A stretch of 64,000 nt of DNA, taken from DASWJZ01 sp963814905. GTDB taxonomy: Bacteria; Pseudomonadota; Alphaproteobacteria; Rhizobiales; Afifellaceae. Both the position numbers and the translations under genes were made by a program. Below are positions 40,707-49,447 of the stretch, piece by piece; within the stretch, counting starts at the first letter, position 1, and each line of letters opens with the position of its first letter. The stretch spans positions 62,001 to 126,000 of the forward strand of contig CAWFEM010000003.1 in NCBI GenBank assembly GCA_963814905.1. The letters are read 5' to 3'. A model generated the notes under the pieces. That model made no database searches and was not told the origin of the DNA. It worked only from the letters and a program-made list of their open reading frames with translations.

Positions 40707-41267
40707 TCACATTTCGGCGGTGAACGCGCTCTTCCTGTAGAGCGCGTGAAGCGCAACACCCTCCGCCGCGAAGGCGTCCGCCGCCCCCTCCTCACGGTCC
40801 ACCACGGTGACGACGTGCTCCACCGTCGCGCCGGCTGAACGGAGCGCGGCGACGGCCTTCAAGGACGAGCCGCCGGTCGTGGTCACGTCCTCCACCACGA
40901 CGACCTTCCGGCCTTCAAGGCTCTCGCCCTCGGCAAGGCCCTCCACCAGGCTCTGCGTGCCGTGGTCCTTGGCCTGCTTGCGCACGAAGATCGCCTTGAC
41001 CGGCCTGCCGGCGACCGCGCTCATCGCCGCGGCGGCGGAGACAAGCGGTACGGCGCCCATCTCCAGGCCTCCGACAGTGTCGGCGCCGAGCGCGGCGGCC
41101 TTCTCCGCAAGTGCGGCGCCGATCAGGCGCGCGCCTTCCGGGTCGAGCATGCTGGGCTTCAGATTGAGGTAGACGGAGCTGGTGCGCCCGGACGCAAGCT
41201 TGAAGGTGCCGCCGACGCGCAGCGACCGGCGGCGGATGATGTCCTGAAGCTTTTCGCGGTCGTCCAT
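40707..41267 (-). CDS. pyrE: orotate phosphoribosyltransferase
   Basis: Makes OMP from orotate and PRPP in UMP synthesis. It is 186 residues from the ATG at 41267, which has GAGGGG upstream; the longer open frame to 41318 lacks support. FKLASGRTSSVYLNLKP binds substrate, KAIFVRKQAKDHGTQ is the flexible loop with catalytic Lys, and the PRPP motif is VVVVEDVTTTGGSSLKAV. It stands alone between lepB and the VOC gene. Confidence 0.96.
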   Translation of the reverse strand: MDDREKLQDIIRRRSLRVGGTFKLASGRTSSVYLNLKPSMLDPEGARLIGAALAEKAAALGADTVGGLEMGAVPLVSAAAAMSAVAGRPVKAIFVRKQAKDHGTQSLVEGLAEGESLEGRKVVVVEDVTTTGGSSLKAVAALRSAGATVEHVVTVVDREEGAADAFAAEGVALHALYRKSAFTAEM

Positions 41268-41340
41268 GCCGTGCCCCTCCGTCCGGCCGACTAGCACGCG
41301 GCCGGTCGGCGCGGTCAAGAGGCGGAGAGCAGATGCGCCG

Positions 41341-41724
41341 CTATTCCCGTGGCGCGGCCGTCATCCAGCCGATGGCGCCGCCGCCGGGCTGTTTCAGGAT
41401 CGCGATGCGGCCGACGCCGGGCACGTCGAAGGGCTCGCGCACGATGGTGGCGCCTGCCGCTTTCGCCTTGGCGACGCGCTTGTCGATGTCGTCGACGGCG
41501 ATATAGGCCATCCAGAACTCCGGCATACCGGCCATGTCGGTGCCGGCAGTGTCGAAGATGCCGCCGGCCATCTTGTCGCCTGTCTTGGCGATCCAGTAGG
41601 TGCCGCCGGTCGGCATGGGCATTCCCTCGAAGCTCCAGCCGAGCGTCTCGGCGTAAAACTTCTTCGCCTTCTCGACGTCGGCGGTTGTCAGTTCATTCCA
41701 GAAAAAAGTCCCGTGGTCGGGCAT
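41341..41724 (-). CDS. VOC (glyoxalase/bleomycin-resistance) family protein
   Basis: 127 residues from the ATG at 41724, with GGGAGG upstream. The fold is shown by FFWNELTTADVEKAKKFY, the strand pair TYWIAKTGDKMAGGI, YIAVDDIDKRVAKAKAAG and a final REPFDVPGVGRIAILKQPGG. VOC proteins are metal-binding; many act on small electrophiles, antibiotics or act as lactoylglutathione-type enzymes. This one resembles the PhnB/CFP30-type single-domain members, and no substrate can be named. It lies between pyrE and grpE on the same strand. Confidence 0.85.
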   Translation of the reverse strand: MPDHGTFFWNELTTADVEKAKKFYAETLGWSFEGMPMPTGGTYWIAKTGDKMAGGIFDTAGTDMAGMPEFWMAYIAVDDIDKRVAKAKAAGATIVREPFDVPGVGRIAILKQPGGGAIGWMTAAPRE

Positions 41725-41833
41725 GTGGCTACCTCCCTTGTTGGGAGGCATGGTCGTGGACGTTGCGTCGCCGAAGCAAGCGCCGGCGCCTCAACTTTCC
41801 GCGACTTTCGGGTGGACCGGCCGGTCTCCCGGC

Positions 41834-42553
41834 TCAGTCGGCCTCCGCCTCGCTCTTCGGCTTCTCGGCGTCCGCATCGTTCGTGGCGGCCGCTTCGGCA
41901 GACTTGTCGGCGGAGGCCTGCGGAACCGGACCGCCCTTGGCGACGCCGACCAGCGCGGCGCGCAGGATCCGATCGCCGATCTGGTAGCCCTCCTGCATCA
42001 CCTGCGCCACCGTCCCGGCGGGGACGTTCGGGTCCGGCACCTCGAACATCGCCTGATGCAGGTGCGGATCGAAGCGCTCGCCGACCGCCTTGATGCGGGT
42101 GATGCCGTGCTTCTCCAGGAGCCGATCCATCTCGCGGCCGGTCATCTCGACACCTTCGACGAGCGCCTTCAGGGCCTCGTCGGTCTCCTTCTTCTCGGCG
42201 GGAACGGCCTCAAGCGCGCGGCGCAGATTGTCGCCGACCACCAGCATGTCGCCGGCAAACTTCGTCAGCGCGTATTTGCGTGCGTCTTGCGTCTCGCGCT
42301 CGGTGCGCTTCCTGAGATTGTCCATCTCGGCGGCGAGCCGTACGAGCCGGTCGGTGAGGTCTGCCTTTTCCTCCTCCAGCCGCGCGATATCCAGAACCGC
42401 GGCGGCCGGATCGAAGTCGGCCCGCGCGCCGTTCGCCCAGGGGGTCGGGTCGTCCCCGGCGCTCCTCGCCTCGGCTTCCGCCTCCGCGGCGATATCCTTC
42501 TCAGCCTGTGCGGCGGCTTCTGCGGCTTTCTCTTTGGCGTCGTTGTCGGTCAT
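41834..42553 (-). CDS. grpE: nucleotide exchange factor GrpE
   Basis: Releases ADP from DnaK. About 239 residues, starting MTDNDAKEKAAEAAAQ at 42553; a longer frame to 42610 is open but lacks the usual GrpE start. An Ala/Glu-rich disordered N-terminus leads to a long coiled coil (EEEKADLTDRLVRLAAEMDN then LRKRTERETQDARKYA). The C-terminal beta domain has ERFDPHLHQAMFEVPD and VMQEGYQIGDRILRAALVGV. The tail is acidic and repetitive. It lies 93 bases after hrcA and should be cotranscribed with it. Confidence 0.95.
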   Translation of the reverse strand: MTDNDAKEKAAEAAAQAEKDIAAEAEAEARSAGDDPTPWANGARADFDPAAAVLDIARLEEEKADLTDRLVRLAAEMDNLRKRTERETQDARKYALTKFAGDMLVVGDNLRRALEAVPAEKKETDEALKALVEGVEMTGREMDRLLEKHGITRIKAVGERFDPHLHQAMFEVPDPNVPAGTVAQVMQEGYQIGDRILRAALVGVAKGGPVPQASADKSAEAAATNDADAEKPKSEAEAD

Positions 42554-42646
42554 GGTCCAGTCGTCATCGGGGTTCGCCGCCGATATCGAAGCTCGGGGCA
42601 TGAAAATCAAGCCGGCGGCGAAAATCCCGGCGACTTCGGGTGGGAG

Positions 42647-43705
42647 TCAGCGCGTGAGAAGCTGGGTCACCAGCTGGGCCGTATAGTTCACCGCCGGCAC
42701 GACGCGGGCATAATTGATGCGCGTCGGGCCGATGACGCCGAGGACGCCGACCACCTGCTCGCTGGAATCGCGGAACGGCGCCACCACCAGCGAGGAGCCG
42801 GAAAGCGAGAACAGCTTATTCTCCGAACCGATGAAGATGCGCACGCCCTCGCCCTGCTCGGCGGCGCCGAGAATCTGGATGATGTCCTTCTTGCTCTCCA
42901 GATCGTCGAAGAGAAGCCGCACACGCTCCAGGTCTTCCAGCGCCTTCACGTCACCGATCAAGTTCGACATGCCGCGCACGATCAGCGTCGCCGCGTCCTC
43001 CGCCGCGCCCGACCAGGTGGCGACGCCCGCCTCGATGACGCGTTCCGTCAGCTTGTCGATCTCGTGACGGCGCTCCTCGCGCTGGCGCTCCAGCGAATCG
43101 CGCGCCTCGGCAAGCGTGCGGCCGCGATAGTGCGCGTTCAGATAGTTCGCCGCCTCAACCAGCGCCGAGGTCGGGAGGCCGCGCGGCGTATCGACGACAC
43201 GGTTTTCCACCGCACCGTTTTCCGCCACCAGGACGACCAGCGCCCGCGTCGGCTCGATGCGCACGAACTCCACATGCTTCAGGCGGATGTCCTGCTTCGC
43301 CGCGAGCACCACACCGGCGCCACGCGACAGCGCGGAGAGCATGTGACCCGCTTCCGACAGCACGGTTTCCACCGAATCCGCCTGGCTGCCGGCGGCGATC
43401 TCGTGATCGATGTGCTGGCGCTCCTCGCTGGAGAGGTCGCCGACCTCCATCACCGAATCGATGAAGAAGCGCAGGCCGAGCTCCGTCGGCAGCCGGCCGG
43501 CGGAGGTGTGGGGCGCATAGATCAGCCCCATCTCCTCCAGGTCCGCCATCACGTTGCGGACCGAGGCGGGCGACAGCGCCGTCTGCAGGATGCGGCTGAC
43601 ATTGCGCGAGCCGACCGGATCGCCGGTCTCCAGGTAGGATTCGACGATTCGGCGGAAAATCTCGCGCGAGCGGTTGTCGAGTGCGGCGAGGCCGTCGGCG
43701 CGCAT
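42647..43705 (-). CDS. hrcA: heat-inducible transcription repressor HrcA
   Basis: Represses chaperonin genes through CIRCE; activity depends on GroEL. It is 352 residues from the ATG at 43705; the longer open frame to 44275 is antisense to rph. The winged helix is in ESYLETGDPVGSRNVS and LSPASVRNVMADLEEMGLI, followed by APHTSAGRLPTELGLRFFID. The GAF-like domain ends with GPTRINYARVVPAVNYTAQL. AAGGAG lies 13 bases upstream of the ATG. CIRCE was not seen in this window, so its targets (probably groESL) are elsewhere. It is divergent from rph. Confidence 0.95.
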   Translation of the reverse strand: MRADGLAALDNRSREIFRRIVESYLETGDPVGSRNVSRILQTALSPASVRNVMADLEEMGLIYAPHTSAGRLPTELGLRFFIDSVMEVGDLSSEERQHIDHEIAAGSQADSVETVLSEAGHMLSALSRGAGVVLAAKQDIRLKHVEFVRIEPTRALVVLVAENGAVENRVVDTPRGLPTSALVEAANYLNAHYRGRTLAEARDSLERQREERRHEIDKLTERVIEAGVATWSGAAEDAATLIVRGMSNLIGDVKALEDLERVRLLFDDLESKKDIIQILGAAEQGEGVRIFIGSENKLFSLSGSSLVVAPFRDSSEQVVGVLGVIGPTRINYARVVPAVNYTAQLVTQLLTR

Positions 43706-43829
43706 GTTTTTAAGCGTTCTCCTTGTGGCAACAGCCAAATATCGAAACGGCGGAGGGAGATGGCAAGTCTCCGCTTTACCGCGGTGACCACCCAGCTTAA
43801 CACGCCCGCACAATAGCAAAGGAAGCCCG

Positions 43830-44543
43830 ATGCGACCCTCGAAACGTTCGTTGGACGAGCTGCGCCCGGTCACGCTCGATCGCGGCTTCGCCAAGCATGC
43901 GGAGGGGTCGTGCCTGGTGCGCTTCGGCGACACGCATGTCCTGTGCGCGGCGAGCCTGGCGGAGCAGGTGCCGGGGTGGCTCAGGGGCGGCGGCAAGGGC
44001 TGGGTCACGGCCGAATACGGCATGCTGCCGCGCGCCACGCATGAGCGCATGCGGCGCGAGGCGGCGCTCGGCAAGCAGGGCGGCCGGACGCTCGAGATCC
44101 AGCGCCTGATCGGCCGCTCGCTCAGGGCCGTCGTCGACCTGAAGGCGCTCGGCGAGCGGCAGATCACGATCGACTGCGACGTCATCCAGGCCGATGGGGG
44201 GACGCGTACCGCGGCGATCACCGGCGCCTGGGTGGCGCTCCACGACGCGCTCGCCTGGATGCGCGCGCGCAGCATGATCGGCGACGGCGTGCTTCTCGAT
44301 CACGTCGCCGCGGTCTCTTCCGGCATCGTCAGCGGAAACGCCACGCTCGACCTCGATTATGAAGAGGACTCCAGTGCGGAGACCGACGCGAATTTCGTGA
44401 TGACCGGCAGCGGCGGCATCGTGGAGGTGCAGGCGACCGCCGAGGGCGCGCCGTTCAGCGAAGCGGATTTCTCCAACCTCCTGCAACTCGCCCGCGCCGG
44501 CATCGCCCGGCTCGTCGACCTGCAGAAGCTCGCCGTGCTCTAG
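43830..44543 (+). CDS. rph: ribonuclease PH
   Basis: Phosphorolytic 3' exonuclease that trims tRNA ends. It is 237 residues, the usual length. KRSLDELRPVTLDRGF opens the protein. Family signatures are GWVTAEYGMLPRATHER, LEIQRLIGRSLRAVVDL, TIDCDVIQADGGTRTAAITG and MTGSGGIVEVQATAEG. AAGGAAG lies just before the ATG. It is followed after three bases by rdgB and then hemW, a standard operon in this order. Confidence 0.97.
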   Translation: MRPSKRSLDELRPVTLDRGFAKHAEGSCLVRFGDTHVLCAASLAEQVPGWLRGGGKGWVTAEYGMLPRATHERMRREAALGKQGGRTLEIQRLIGRSLRAVVDLKALGERQITIDCDVIQADGGTRTAAITGAWVALHDALAWMRARSMIGDGVLLDHVAAVSSGIVSGNATLDLDYEEDSSAETDANFVMTGSGGIVEVQATAEGAPFSEADFSNLLQLARAGIARLVDLQKLAVL

Positions 44544-44546
44544 AGC

Positions 44547-45179
44547 ATGATCCGGCTGAAGCCCGGCCCGCTCGCGGTCGCGACTCACAATCGCGGCAAG
44601 ATGCGCGAGATCATGGCGCTGCTCGCACCACACGGCATCGCGGTCAAATCAGCGGCGGACCTCGCCCTTCCCGAGCCGGAGGAGACGGGGACGACGTTCG
44701 CGGAAAACGCCATCCTGAAAGCGCGTGCCGCCGCCGATGCGTCCGGGCTCGTGGCGCTTGCCGACGATTCCGGGCTTGCCGTCGACGCGCTCGACGGCGC
44801 GCCGGGAATCTACTCGGCACGCTGGGCCGGCCCGTCCAAGGATTTCGGCGCGGCGATGCGCAGGATCGAGGATGAGCTCAACGCCGCCGGCGCGACGACG
44901 CCGGAGAAGCGGCGCGCGCATTTCGTGGCAGTGCTCGCGGTGGCGACGCCGGAGGGAGAGGTGGAGACCTTCGGAGGCCGCGTCGACGGCACGATCGTCT
45001 GGCCGCCGCGCGGCGAGAACGGCTTCGGTTACGACCCGGTCTTCCGGCCGGACGGCCACAAGCTTACCTTCGGCGAGATGAGCGCAGAGCAGAAGCACGG
45101 CTCCGACATCGCGCCGCTCTCGCACCGGGCGCGCGCGATCAAGCTTTTCACGCGCCATTTTCTCCGCGAGGACGCATGA
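44547..45179 (+). CDS. rdgB: RdgB/HAM1 non-canonical purine NTP pyrophosphatase
   Basis: Removes dITP, ITP and XTP from the nucleotide pool. It is 210 residues. LAVATHNRGKMREIMALL is the substrate-binding start; ETGTTFAENAILKA and ADDSGLAVDALDGAPG follow, then IYSARWAG. The C-terminal part has GENGFGYDPVFRPDG and MSAEQKHG, then SHRARAIKLF. The stop overlaps the hemW ATG by four bases (ATGA), indicating coupling in the rph-rdgB-hemW operon. Confidence 0.96.
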   Translation: MIRLKPGPLAVATHNRGKMREIMALLAPHGIAVKSAADLALPEPEETGTTFAENAILKARAAADASGLVALADDSGLAVDALDGAPGIYSARWAGPSKDFGAAMRRIEDELNAAGATTPEKRRAHFVAVLAVATPEGEVETFGGRVDGTIVWPPRGENGFGYDPVFRPDGHKLTFGEMSAEQKHGSDIAPLSHRARAIKLFTRHFLREDA

Positions 45180-46375
45180 CGGGCGCCTCGCCCCGGCCGG
45201 AGATTTCCGTCCCGGAGTCGGAGACCGATTTCGGCGTCTACGTGCATTGGCCGTTCTGCGCGGCGAAGTGCCCTTATTGCGACTTCAACAGCCATGTCCG
45301 CCACACGCCGCCCGACGAGCCGCGCTTCGCCGCCGCCTTCGCGCGCGAGCTCCGGCATTTCGCCGCCCTCACCCCCGGCCGGCGCGTCACCTCCATCTTC
45401 CTCGGCGGCGGCACGCCATCGCTGATGCAGGCTTCGACGGTCGAGGCGATCCTCGACGCGATCGCCGCCAACTGGACGATCGCGCCCGACGCGGAGGTAA
45501 CGCTCGAAGCCAATCCCGGAAGCGTGGAGAAGGACCGCTTCCGCGGCTACCGGGTGGCGGGCGTGAACCGGCTCTCGCTCGGCGTGCAGTCGTTCGACGA
45601 CGAGGCGCTGAAAGCGCTCGGGCGCATCCACAGCGCGGAGGAGGCTAGAGCGGCGATCGAGATCGCGCGCGCGACGTTTCCGCGGCTTTCCTTCGACCTG
45701 ATCTATGCGCGCCCGGCGCAGACGCTCGCCGCCTGGGAGGCGGAGCTTCGCGAAGCGATCGCGCGCGCCGCCGACCATCTCTCGCTCTACCAGCTCACCA
45801 TCGAGCCGGAGACGCCCTTCTTCCGCCTGCACGAAGCCGGCAAGCTCGTCATCCCCGATCCGGAACGCGCCGCCGCGTTCTACACGCTGACGCAGGACGT
45901 GACGGAGGCGCACGGCCTCCCGGCCTACGAGATCTCCAACCACGCCGCGCCCGGCGCGGAATCGCGCCACAATCTCACCTATTGGCGCTATCGCGACTAT
46001 GTCGGCGTCGGCCCCGGCGCGCACGGCCGCATCGACGTCGCGGGAGAACGCCGCGCCACGATGAGCGAGAAAAACCCCGAGAGCTGGCTTGAGCGGGTGG
46101 AGCGCGACGGGCACGGGCTCGTCGTCGACGAGAGCCTGACGCTTGAGGACGCGGCCGACGAGATGCTGCTGATGGGGCTCCGGCTCCGCGAAGGCTTCGC
46201 GGTCGAGCGCTATCGCGCCCTCTCAGGGCACGGCTTCGCGCCGGCGCGGCTCTCCTTCCTGACCGGCCATGGCTTCATCGAGGTGCTCTCCGGACCGGCC
46301 GGCGAGGGGCGGCTCCGCACCACCCGGGACGGCTGGCTGGTGCTCGATTCCGTCGTCGCCGATCTCGCCGCCTGA
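45176..46375 (+). CDS. hemW: radical SAM haem chaperone HemW
   Basis: HemW (formerly called an oxygen-independent coproporphyrinogen III oxidase) binds haem and an Fe-S cluster and delivers haem to respiratory enzymes. It is 399 residues. The radical SAM cluster Cys are in HWPFCAAKCPYCDFNSHV; it lacks the features that would make it HemN. Further segments are FLGGGTPSLM, TLEANPGSVEKDRFRGY, NRLSLGVQSFDDEALKALGR and YEISNHAAPG. It is translationally coupled to rdgB. Confidence 0.92.
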   Translation: MTGASPRPEISVPESETDFGVYVHWPFCAAKCPYCDFNSHVRHTPPDEPRFAAAFARELRHFAALTPGRRVTSIFLGGGTPSLMQASTVEAILDAIAANWTIAPDAEVTLEANPGSVEKDRFRGYRVAGVNRLSLGVQSFDDEALKALGRIHSAEEARAAIEIARATFPRLSFDLIYARPAQTLAAWEAELREAIARAADHLSLYQLTIEPETPFFRLHEAGKLVIPDPERAAAFYTLTQDVTEAHGLPAYEISNHAAPGAESRHNLTYWRYRDYVGVGPGAHGRIDVAGERRATMSEKNPESWLERVERDGHGLVVDESLTLEDAADEMLLMGLRLREGFAVERYRALSGHGFAPARLSFLTGHGFIEVLSGPAGEGRLRTTRDGWLVLDSVVADLAA

Positions 46376-46561
46376 GCCTCCCAGCCTGAGCCTCCCCGCC
46401 TGCATCGAGGCCGCTGCCTCTTCGTTTCGACACGATCCTGTCCAAGAAGTGCCGTGCACTTCACGGGATATTTCCCGGGAAACCCGCGCTTCGCTCAGGC
46501 GTTGGCGTGGGGTGGGAACAACAGCAGGCCGCCCGCGGGCGGTGCGTAAATGGAGGTCGAC

Positions 46562-46837
46562 ATGCGTCTCATCGCTCGCTTCGCCATTCTAGGCGTACTC
46601 ATCGCCGCTCCAGCCTCCGCGATGGCCTTCGTGTGGCCGTTCGCTCGGCCGAGCATCCCGGAACAGGACGCGCGCATGATCGCCATGGATCACGGCGTGT
46701 CGACGATCACCGATATCGACGGGACGCTCGACGCCGACTGGCACATTACGGGGACTGACGACTGGGGCCATGACGTCGAACTCGTCATCGACGGCAGGAC
46801 GGGCGAGATCGAACGCGCCGAGATGGAATCCAACTGA
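46562..46837 (+). CDS. small secreted PepSY-like protein
   Basis: 91 residues. A perfect ribosome-binding site (GGAGGTCGAC) precedes the ATG at 46562. A signal peptide, MRLIARFAILGVLIAAPASA, is followed by a PepSY-type unit: QDARMIAMDHGVSTITDID, then DWHITGTDDWGHDVELVIDG and RTGEIERAEM. PepSY domains are thought to bind or inhibit peptidases or sense periplasmic ligands; single-domain secreted forms are mostly uncharacterised. It is monocistronic and ends in a strong terminator. Confidence 0.75.
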   Translation: MRLIARFAILGVLIAAPASAMAFVWPFARPSIPEQDARMIAMDHGVSTITDIDGTLDADWHITGTDDWGHDVELVIDGRTGEIERAEMESN

Positions 46838-46872
46838 TCCGTTTGATCCGTTCAAGGCGGGTCGGAATAGCG

Positions 46873-46898
46873 AAGGGCCGCCCCGAGGGGCGGCCCTT
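46873..46898 (+). terminator. strong hairpin terminator after the PepSY-like gene
   Basis: A 12-base perfect stem AAGGGCCGCCCC with GGGGCGGCCCTT and a two-base loop (GA), followed by CCATT. It lies 36 bases after the stop. Confidence 0.75.
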
Positions 46899-47285
46899 CC
46901 ATTGTCGGTCCGCGGTGGGTTCGCGGCCTTGCCGTTTTTCAGGCGGCGCGGATCCCGTCAGAGGCGAGAGTCCAGGTCCGTAAATCCCGTGACCGCGGGG
47001 AATGACAATGAGACACTGGATCACCTCCTTTCCGTTGTTGATGGGAGCCCCAATCTGGATGCTTCGAACGATTCGCGCAAGACCGCCCGCCGTGAGGCGA
47101 GGATTTTCCCAGAAGCGTGCTGAAACAGCCGCGGATGGCGGTCTTGGAGGGCCTAAAGCCGGGCTCTATCTCGTCGTTTTAGCAGGATCTTTTCCGACCT
47201 TGCTTCGCCCCTCGAAGCGGGCTTCGCGAAGGCGGGAGACCGGCGTCCACCCCGGATCGGACCCGGGGCGTGCTTTTCGGATGCT
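46899..47285. other. repeat-rich intergenic region
   Basis: 387 bases without a convincing gene between the PepSY-like terminator and the infA stop. It has an imperfect repeat around 46950-47005 (of the GTCATTCCCCGCGG type), a 16-base match to the 3' end of 16S rRNA at 47016-47031, and from about 47181 a degenerate copy of the repeat seen at 8521. Short open frames here overlap these repeats and look non-coding. Confidence 0.55.
47016..47031 (+). other. 16-base identity to the 16S rRNA 3' end (anti-Shine-Dalgarno)
   Basis: CTGGATCACCTCCTTT is the 3' terminal sequence of alphaproteobacterial 16S rRNA as I recall it. No further 16S sequence flanks it. On the minus strand it reads as an extended Shine-Dalgarno followed after seven bases by a GTG opening a 25-codon frame. 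Function unknown. Confidence 0.5.
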
Positions 47286-47567
47286 CTAGCGGCGGCGGAA
47301 CGGCCTGCGCGGCGGCGGCCGGGTTCCCGGCGAGGTGGAGGCGCGCTCGTCCTTGTGGCGGAACACCAGGCGGCCCTTCTCCAGGTCGTAGGGCGACATC
47401 TCGACCGTCACGCGGTCGCCGGCGAGCGTCTTGATGCGGTGCTTCTTCATGCGGCCCGCCGTGTAGGCGATGATCTCGTGGCCGGTATCCAGCTTCACCC
47501 GGAAGCGCGCGTCGGGCAGCAGCTCGGTCACGAGCCCTTCCAGTGTGATTAGCTCTTCCTTTGCCAT
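47286..47567 (-). CDS. infA: translation initiation factor IF-1
   Basis: S1-fold factor that blocks the ribosomal A site during initiation. It is 93 residues. MAKEELITLEGLVTELLPDA, then RFRVKLDTGHEIIAYTAGRM and GDRVTVEMSPYDLEKGRLVF are the IF-1 core. A 20-residue basic, Pro-rich tail (TRPPPRRPFRRR) follows, as seen in extended alphaproteobacterial copies. It lies 97 bases after cspA on the same strand. Confidence 0.94.
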   Translation of the reverse strand: MAKEELITLEGLVTELLPDARFRVKLDTGHEIIAYTAGRMKKHRIKTLAGDRVTVEMSPYDLEKGRLVFRHKDERASTSPGTRPPPRRPFRRR

Positions 47568-47644
47568 CCGATAAATATTTTCCTCTTCGTGCGGGCCACC
47601 GCCGTGTCGGCGATGGCCATCTTAACACGGAAAGCGGCGGGGCG

Positions 47645-47661
47645 CCGCTCCCGGAGAGCGG
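47645..47661 (-). terminator. hairpin after cspA
   Basis: Six-base stem CCGCTC with GAGCGG, five-base loop, just past the cspA stop; no strong T-run follows at once. Confidence 0.4.
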
Positions 47662-47664
47662 GCG

Positions 47665-47874
47665 TCAGACCTGCTGCAGGTTGGAGGCGGCGTCCTTGCC
47701 GGAGCGGCGGTCGACTTCGACGTCGAAGCCGATCTTCTGGCCCTCCACGAGGCCGCGCATGCCGGCGCGCTCAATCGCGGTCGCGTGGACGAAGACGTCC
47801 TTGCCGCCGTCGTCGGGCTGAATAAAGCCAAAGCCCTTCTGGCTGTTATAGAATTTCACGGTGCCCGTGCGCAT
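47665..47874 (-). CDS. cspA: cold-shock domain protein
   Basis: 69 residues, one OB-fold. MRTGTVKFYNSQKGFGFIQP holds RNP1 (KGFGFI) and DVFVHATAIERAGM holds RNP2 (VFVHA). Binds single-stranded RNA and DNA and acts as an RNA chaperone. AAAGGA lies before the ATG at 47874. Upstream is a long non-coding leader (to about 48105), as is common for cold-shock genes, but I could not identify specific elements. Cold induction is not shown by the sequence; many Csp proteins are constitutive. Confidence 0.94.
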   Translation of the reverse strand: MRTGTVKFYNSQKGFGFIQPDDGGKDVFVHATAIERAGMRGLVEGQKIGFDVEVDRRSGKDAASNLQQV

Positions 47875-48105
47875 GGATAGTCCTTTCGAAAGTCGGTATG
47901 CACGTGGAACAGGTCGCTGTTCTTGCAGCCCGTTCGGTTCAGTCGAGTTTGGAAGAGAGTTCTGAACGTGCGCCCGCATGAGCGAAGGCGATACGGCCCA
48001 GGTCGTCCGGCCAAAGTCGATCGGGCGCGATATGGGCGATTTCGACGAAAATGGCAAGGCGGAGCATCATCTTCCGCCTAACTGCAACTTCGCGCGCACC
48101 TGGGC

Positions 48106-48147
48106 GGATTCTTCCGAAAACCGGTTCCACTTTCGGTCCGATGCTCT
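48106..48147. repeat. degenerate copy of the dispersed intergenic repeat
   Basis: Contains CCGAAAACCGGTTCCACTTTC and GATGCTCTA, related to the element at 8521-8563. It touches the stop codon of the LpoA-like gene. Confidence 0.5.
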
Positions 48148-49333
48148 AACCCCCCGCGGCGAAACTCCGGGAGGCCGGCGCGATGAGACGCGAGCCCGAT
48201 CCCGTCACCTCGTAGACGGCAAGCCGGCGCTCGGTGAAGCCGGAGGGCAGGAAGCGGAAGATGCCGTCGATACCGGCGAAACCGTTCGGGTTCGTCATCA
48301 CCGAGACCTGGAAGCGGCTCTCGCCATATTGGCGCACAAGGCCGGCTGCGAGCACGGTGGCGTCGTAGGCGAGCGTGGCGTTGCGCGGCGGCGGCGCGCC
48401 GTAGGCCGCCTGATAGCGACGCGCGAATTCCTCGAAGCCGCGCCGGTCGGGCGAGGGGTACCAGCTTCCAACCAGCGCGGCGTTGTTCAGGATGCGCGTG
48501 TCGTCCCACTGGCCGGAGCCGAGGAACTTCACCCGGTCGCGGTTGACGCCGTCGGCGGCGAGCTCCGCCGCGATGGTCGGCACCACGTCGCCGGCGTCGG
48601 GGATCAGAAGCGCATCGATCTGCGGCGCGACCTGCGCGATCGCCGCTGCCTTGGCGCGGATGTCTTCGGCGTTCGGCTGGTAGGACTGGATGGAGAGGAT
48701 GCGGCCGCCCGACGCCGCGACGGCGCGGCGGAACGCGCCTTCAACCACCGCGCCATAGGTGTTCGCCGGGAGAAGTGCCGCGAAGGAGCGGCGCCCCTGG
48801 CTCGCCGAATAGGAGACGATGCGGGTCACGTCGTCGGTCGGAAGGAAGCTCAGGAGATAGACGCCTGGCGCGGCGACGCTTGCGTCGGAGGAGAAGGCGA
48901 CGACCGGGACGCCGGCCGTCCGCGCCTGCGGTGCGATCGCGGAAACTTCGCTCGCGAAGACCGGGCCGAGGATGATCTCAGACCCCTGCGTGAGTGCGGT
49001 ACCGATCGCCGCGCGCGCGCCATCCGGCGTGCCGCGCGTGTCGTAGACGGCGATCTGGATTCCGGAGTTGGGAAAATCGTTGACCGCCAGCTCGGCGGCA
49101 TTGCGGAAGGCGCGCGCGGTCGCCGCGCCGTTTCCGCGCGCGCCCTGCGGCAGGAGCAGCGCCACCTTGACGCCGCCTGAGCCGATGACCGTGCTGTTCG
49201 CCCCGCCGGTCGCCCCGCGACCGAAATTGCCGAGATTGACGCTCGAGCAGGCCGACAGCATTGCCGCCACGGCCACGCATCCGAAAATGCGCAGGGCGCG
49301 GCCTATTCCCGATGACGGGCCGCAGCGTGACAA
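48146..49333 (-). CDS. penicillin-binding protein activator, LpoA-like lipoprotein
   Basis: About 395 residues. AAGGAG seven bases upstream favours a TTG at 49333 over the GTG at 49339. A lipoprotein signal (RIFGCVAVAAMLSAC) sets the acylated Cys. The rest is a leucine-binding-protein-like domain: VKVALLLPQGARGNGAAT, IILGPVFASEVSAI, FLPTDDVTRIVSYSASQGRR and LAYDATVLAAGLVRQYG. Enterobacterial LpoA activates PBP1a from the outer membrane. The divergent rsmI-yraN pair next door is the same neighbourhood as lpoA in E. coli. The role is inferred from this. Confidence 0.82.
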   Translation of the reverse strand: MSRCGPSSGIGRALRIFGCVAVAAMLSACSSVNLGNFGRGATGGANSTVIGSGGVKVALLLPQGARGNGAATARAFRNAAELAVNDFPNSGIQIAVYDTRGTPDGARAAIGTALTQGSEIILGPVFASEVSAIAPQARTAGVPVVAFSSDASVAAPGVYLLSFLPTDDVTRIVSYSASQGRRSFAALLPANTYGAVVEGAFRRAVAASGGRILSIQSYQPNAEDIRAKAAAIAQVAPQIDALLIPDAGDVVPTIAAELAADGVNRDRVKFLGSGQWDDTRILNNAALVGSWYPSPDRRGFEEFARRYQAAYGAPPPRNATLAYDATVLAAGLVRQYGESRFQVSVMTNPNGFAGIDGIFRFLPSGFTERRLAVYEVTGSGSRLIAPASRSFAAGG

Positions 49334-49447
49334 GTGCACGCTCCTTTCTTAGCCTTGAGCGGCAAAGGTCGAGGCTACGGAGAATTCCGGCGAGCGGCAA
49401 GCAAAAGGGCCCGCCGCGAAGGCCCGCTGCCAAGGATTCACGGGAAA

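Noticed and set aside
42554..43829. CIRCE element near hrcA or grpE
   Set aside because: No TTAGCACTC-N9-GAGTGCTAA-like sequence was seen here or before dnaK.
45176..46375. Oxygen-independent coproporphyrinogen oxidase (HemN) as the name for hemW
   Set aside because: Length, context with rdgB and motif layout fit HemW, not catalytic HemN.
46785..47289. Short frames in the gap before infA
   Set aside because: They overlap repeats and a strong terminator, have no good ribosome-binding site and no recognisable domain.
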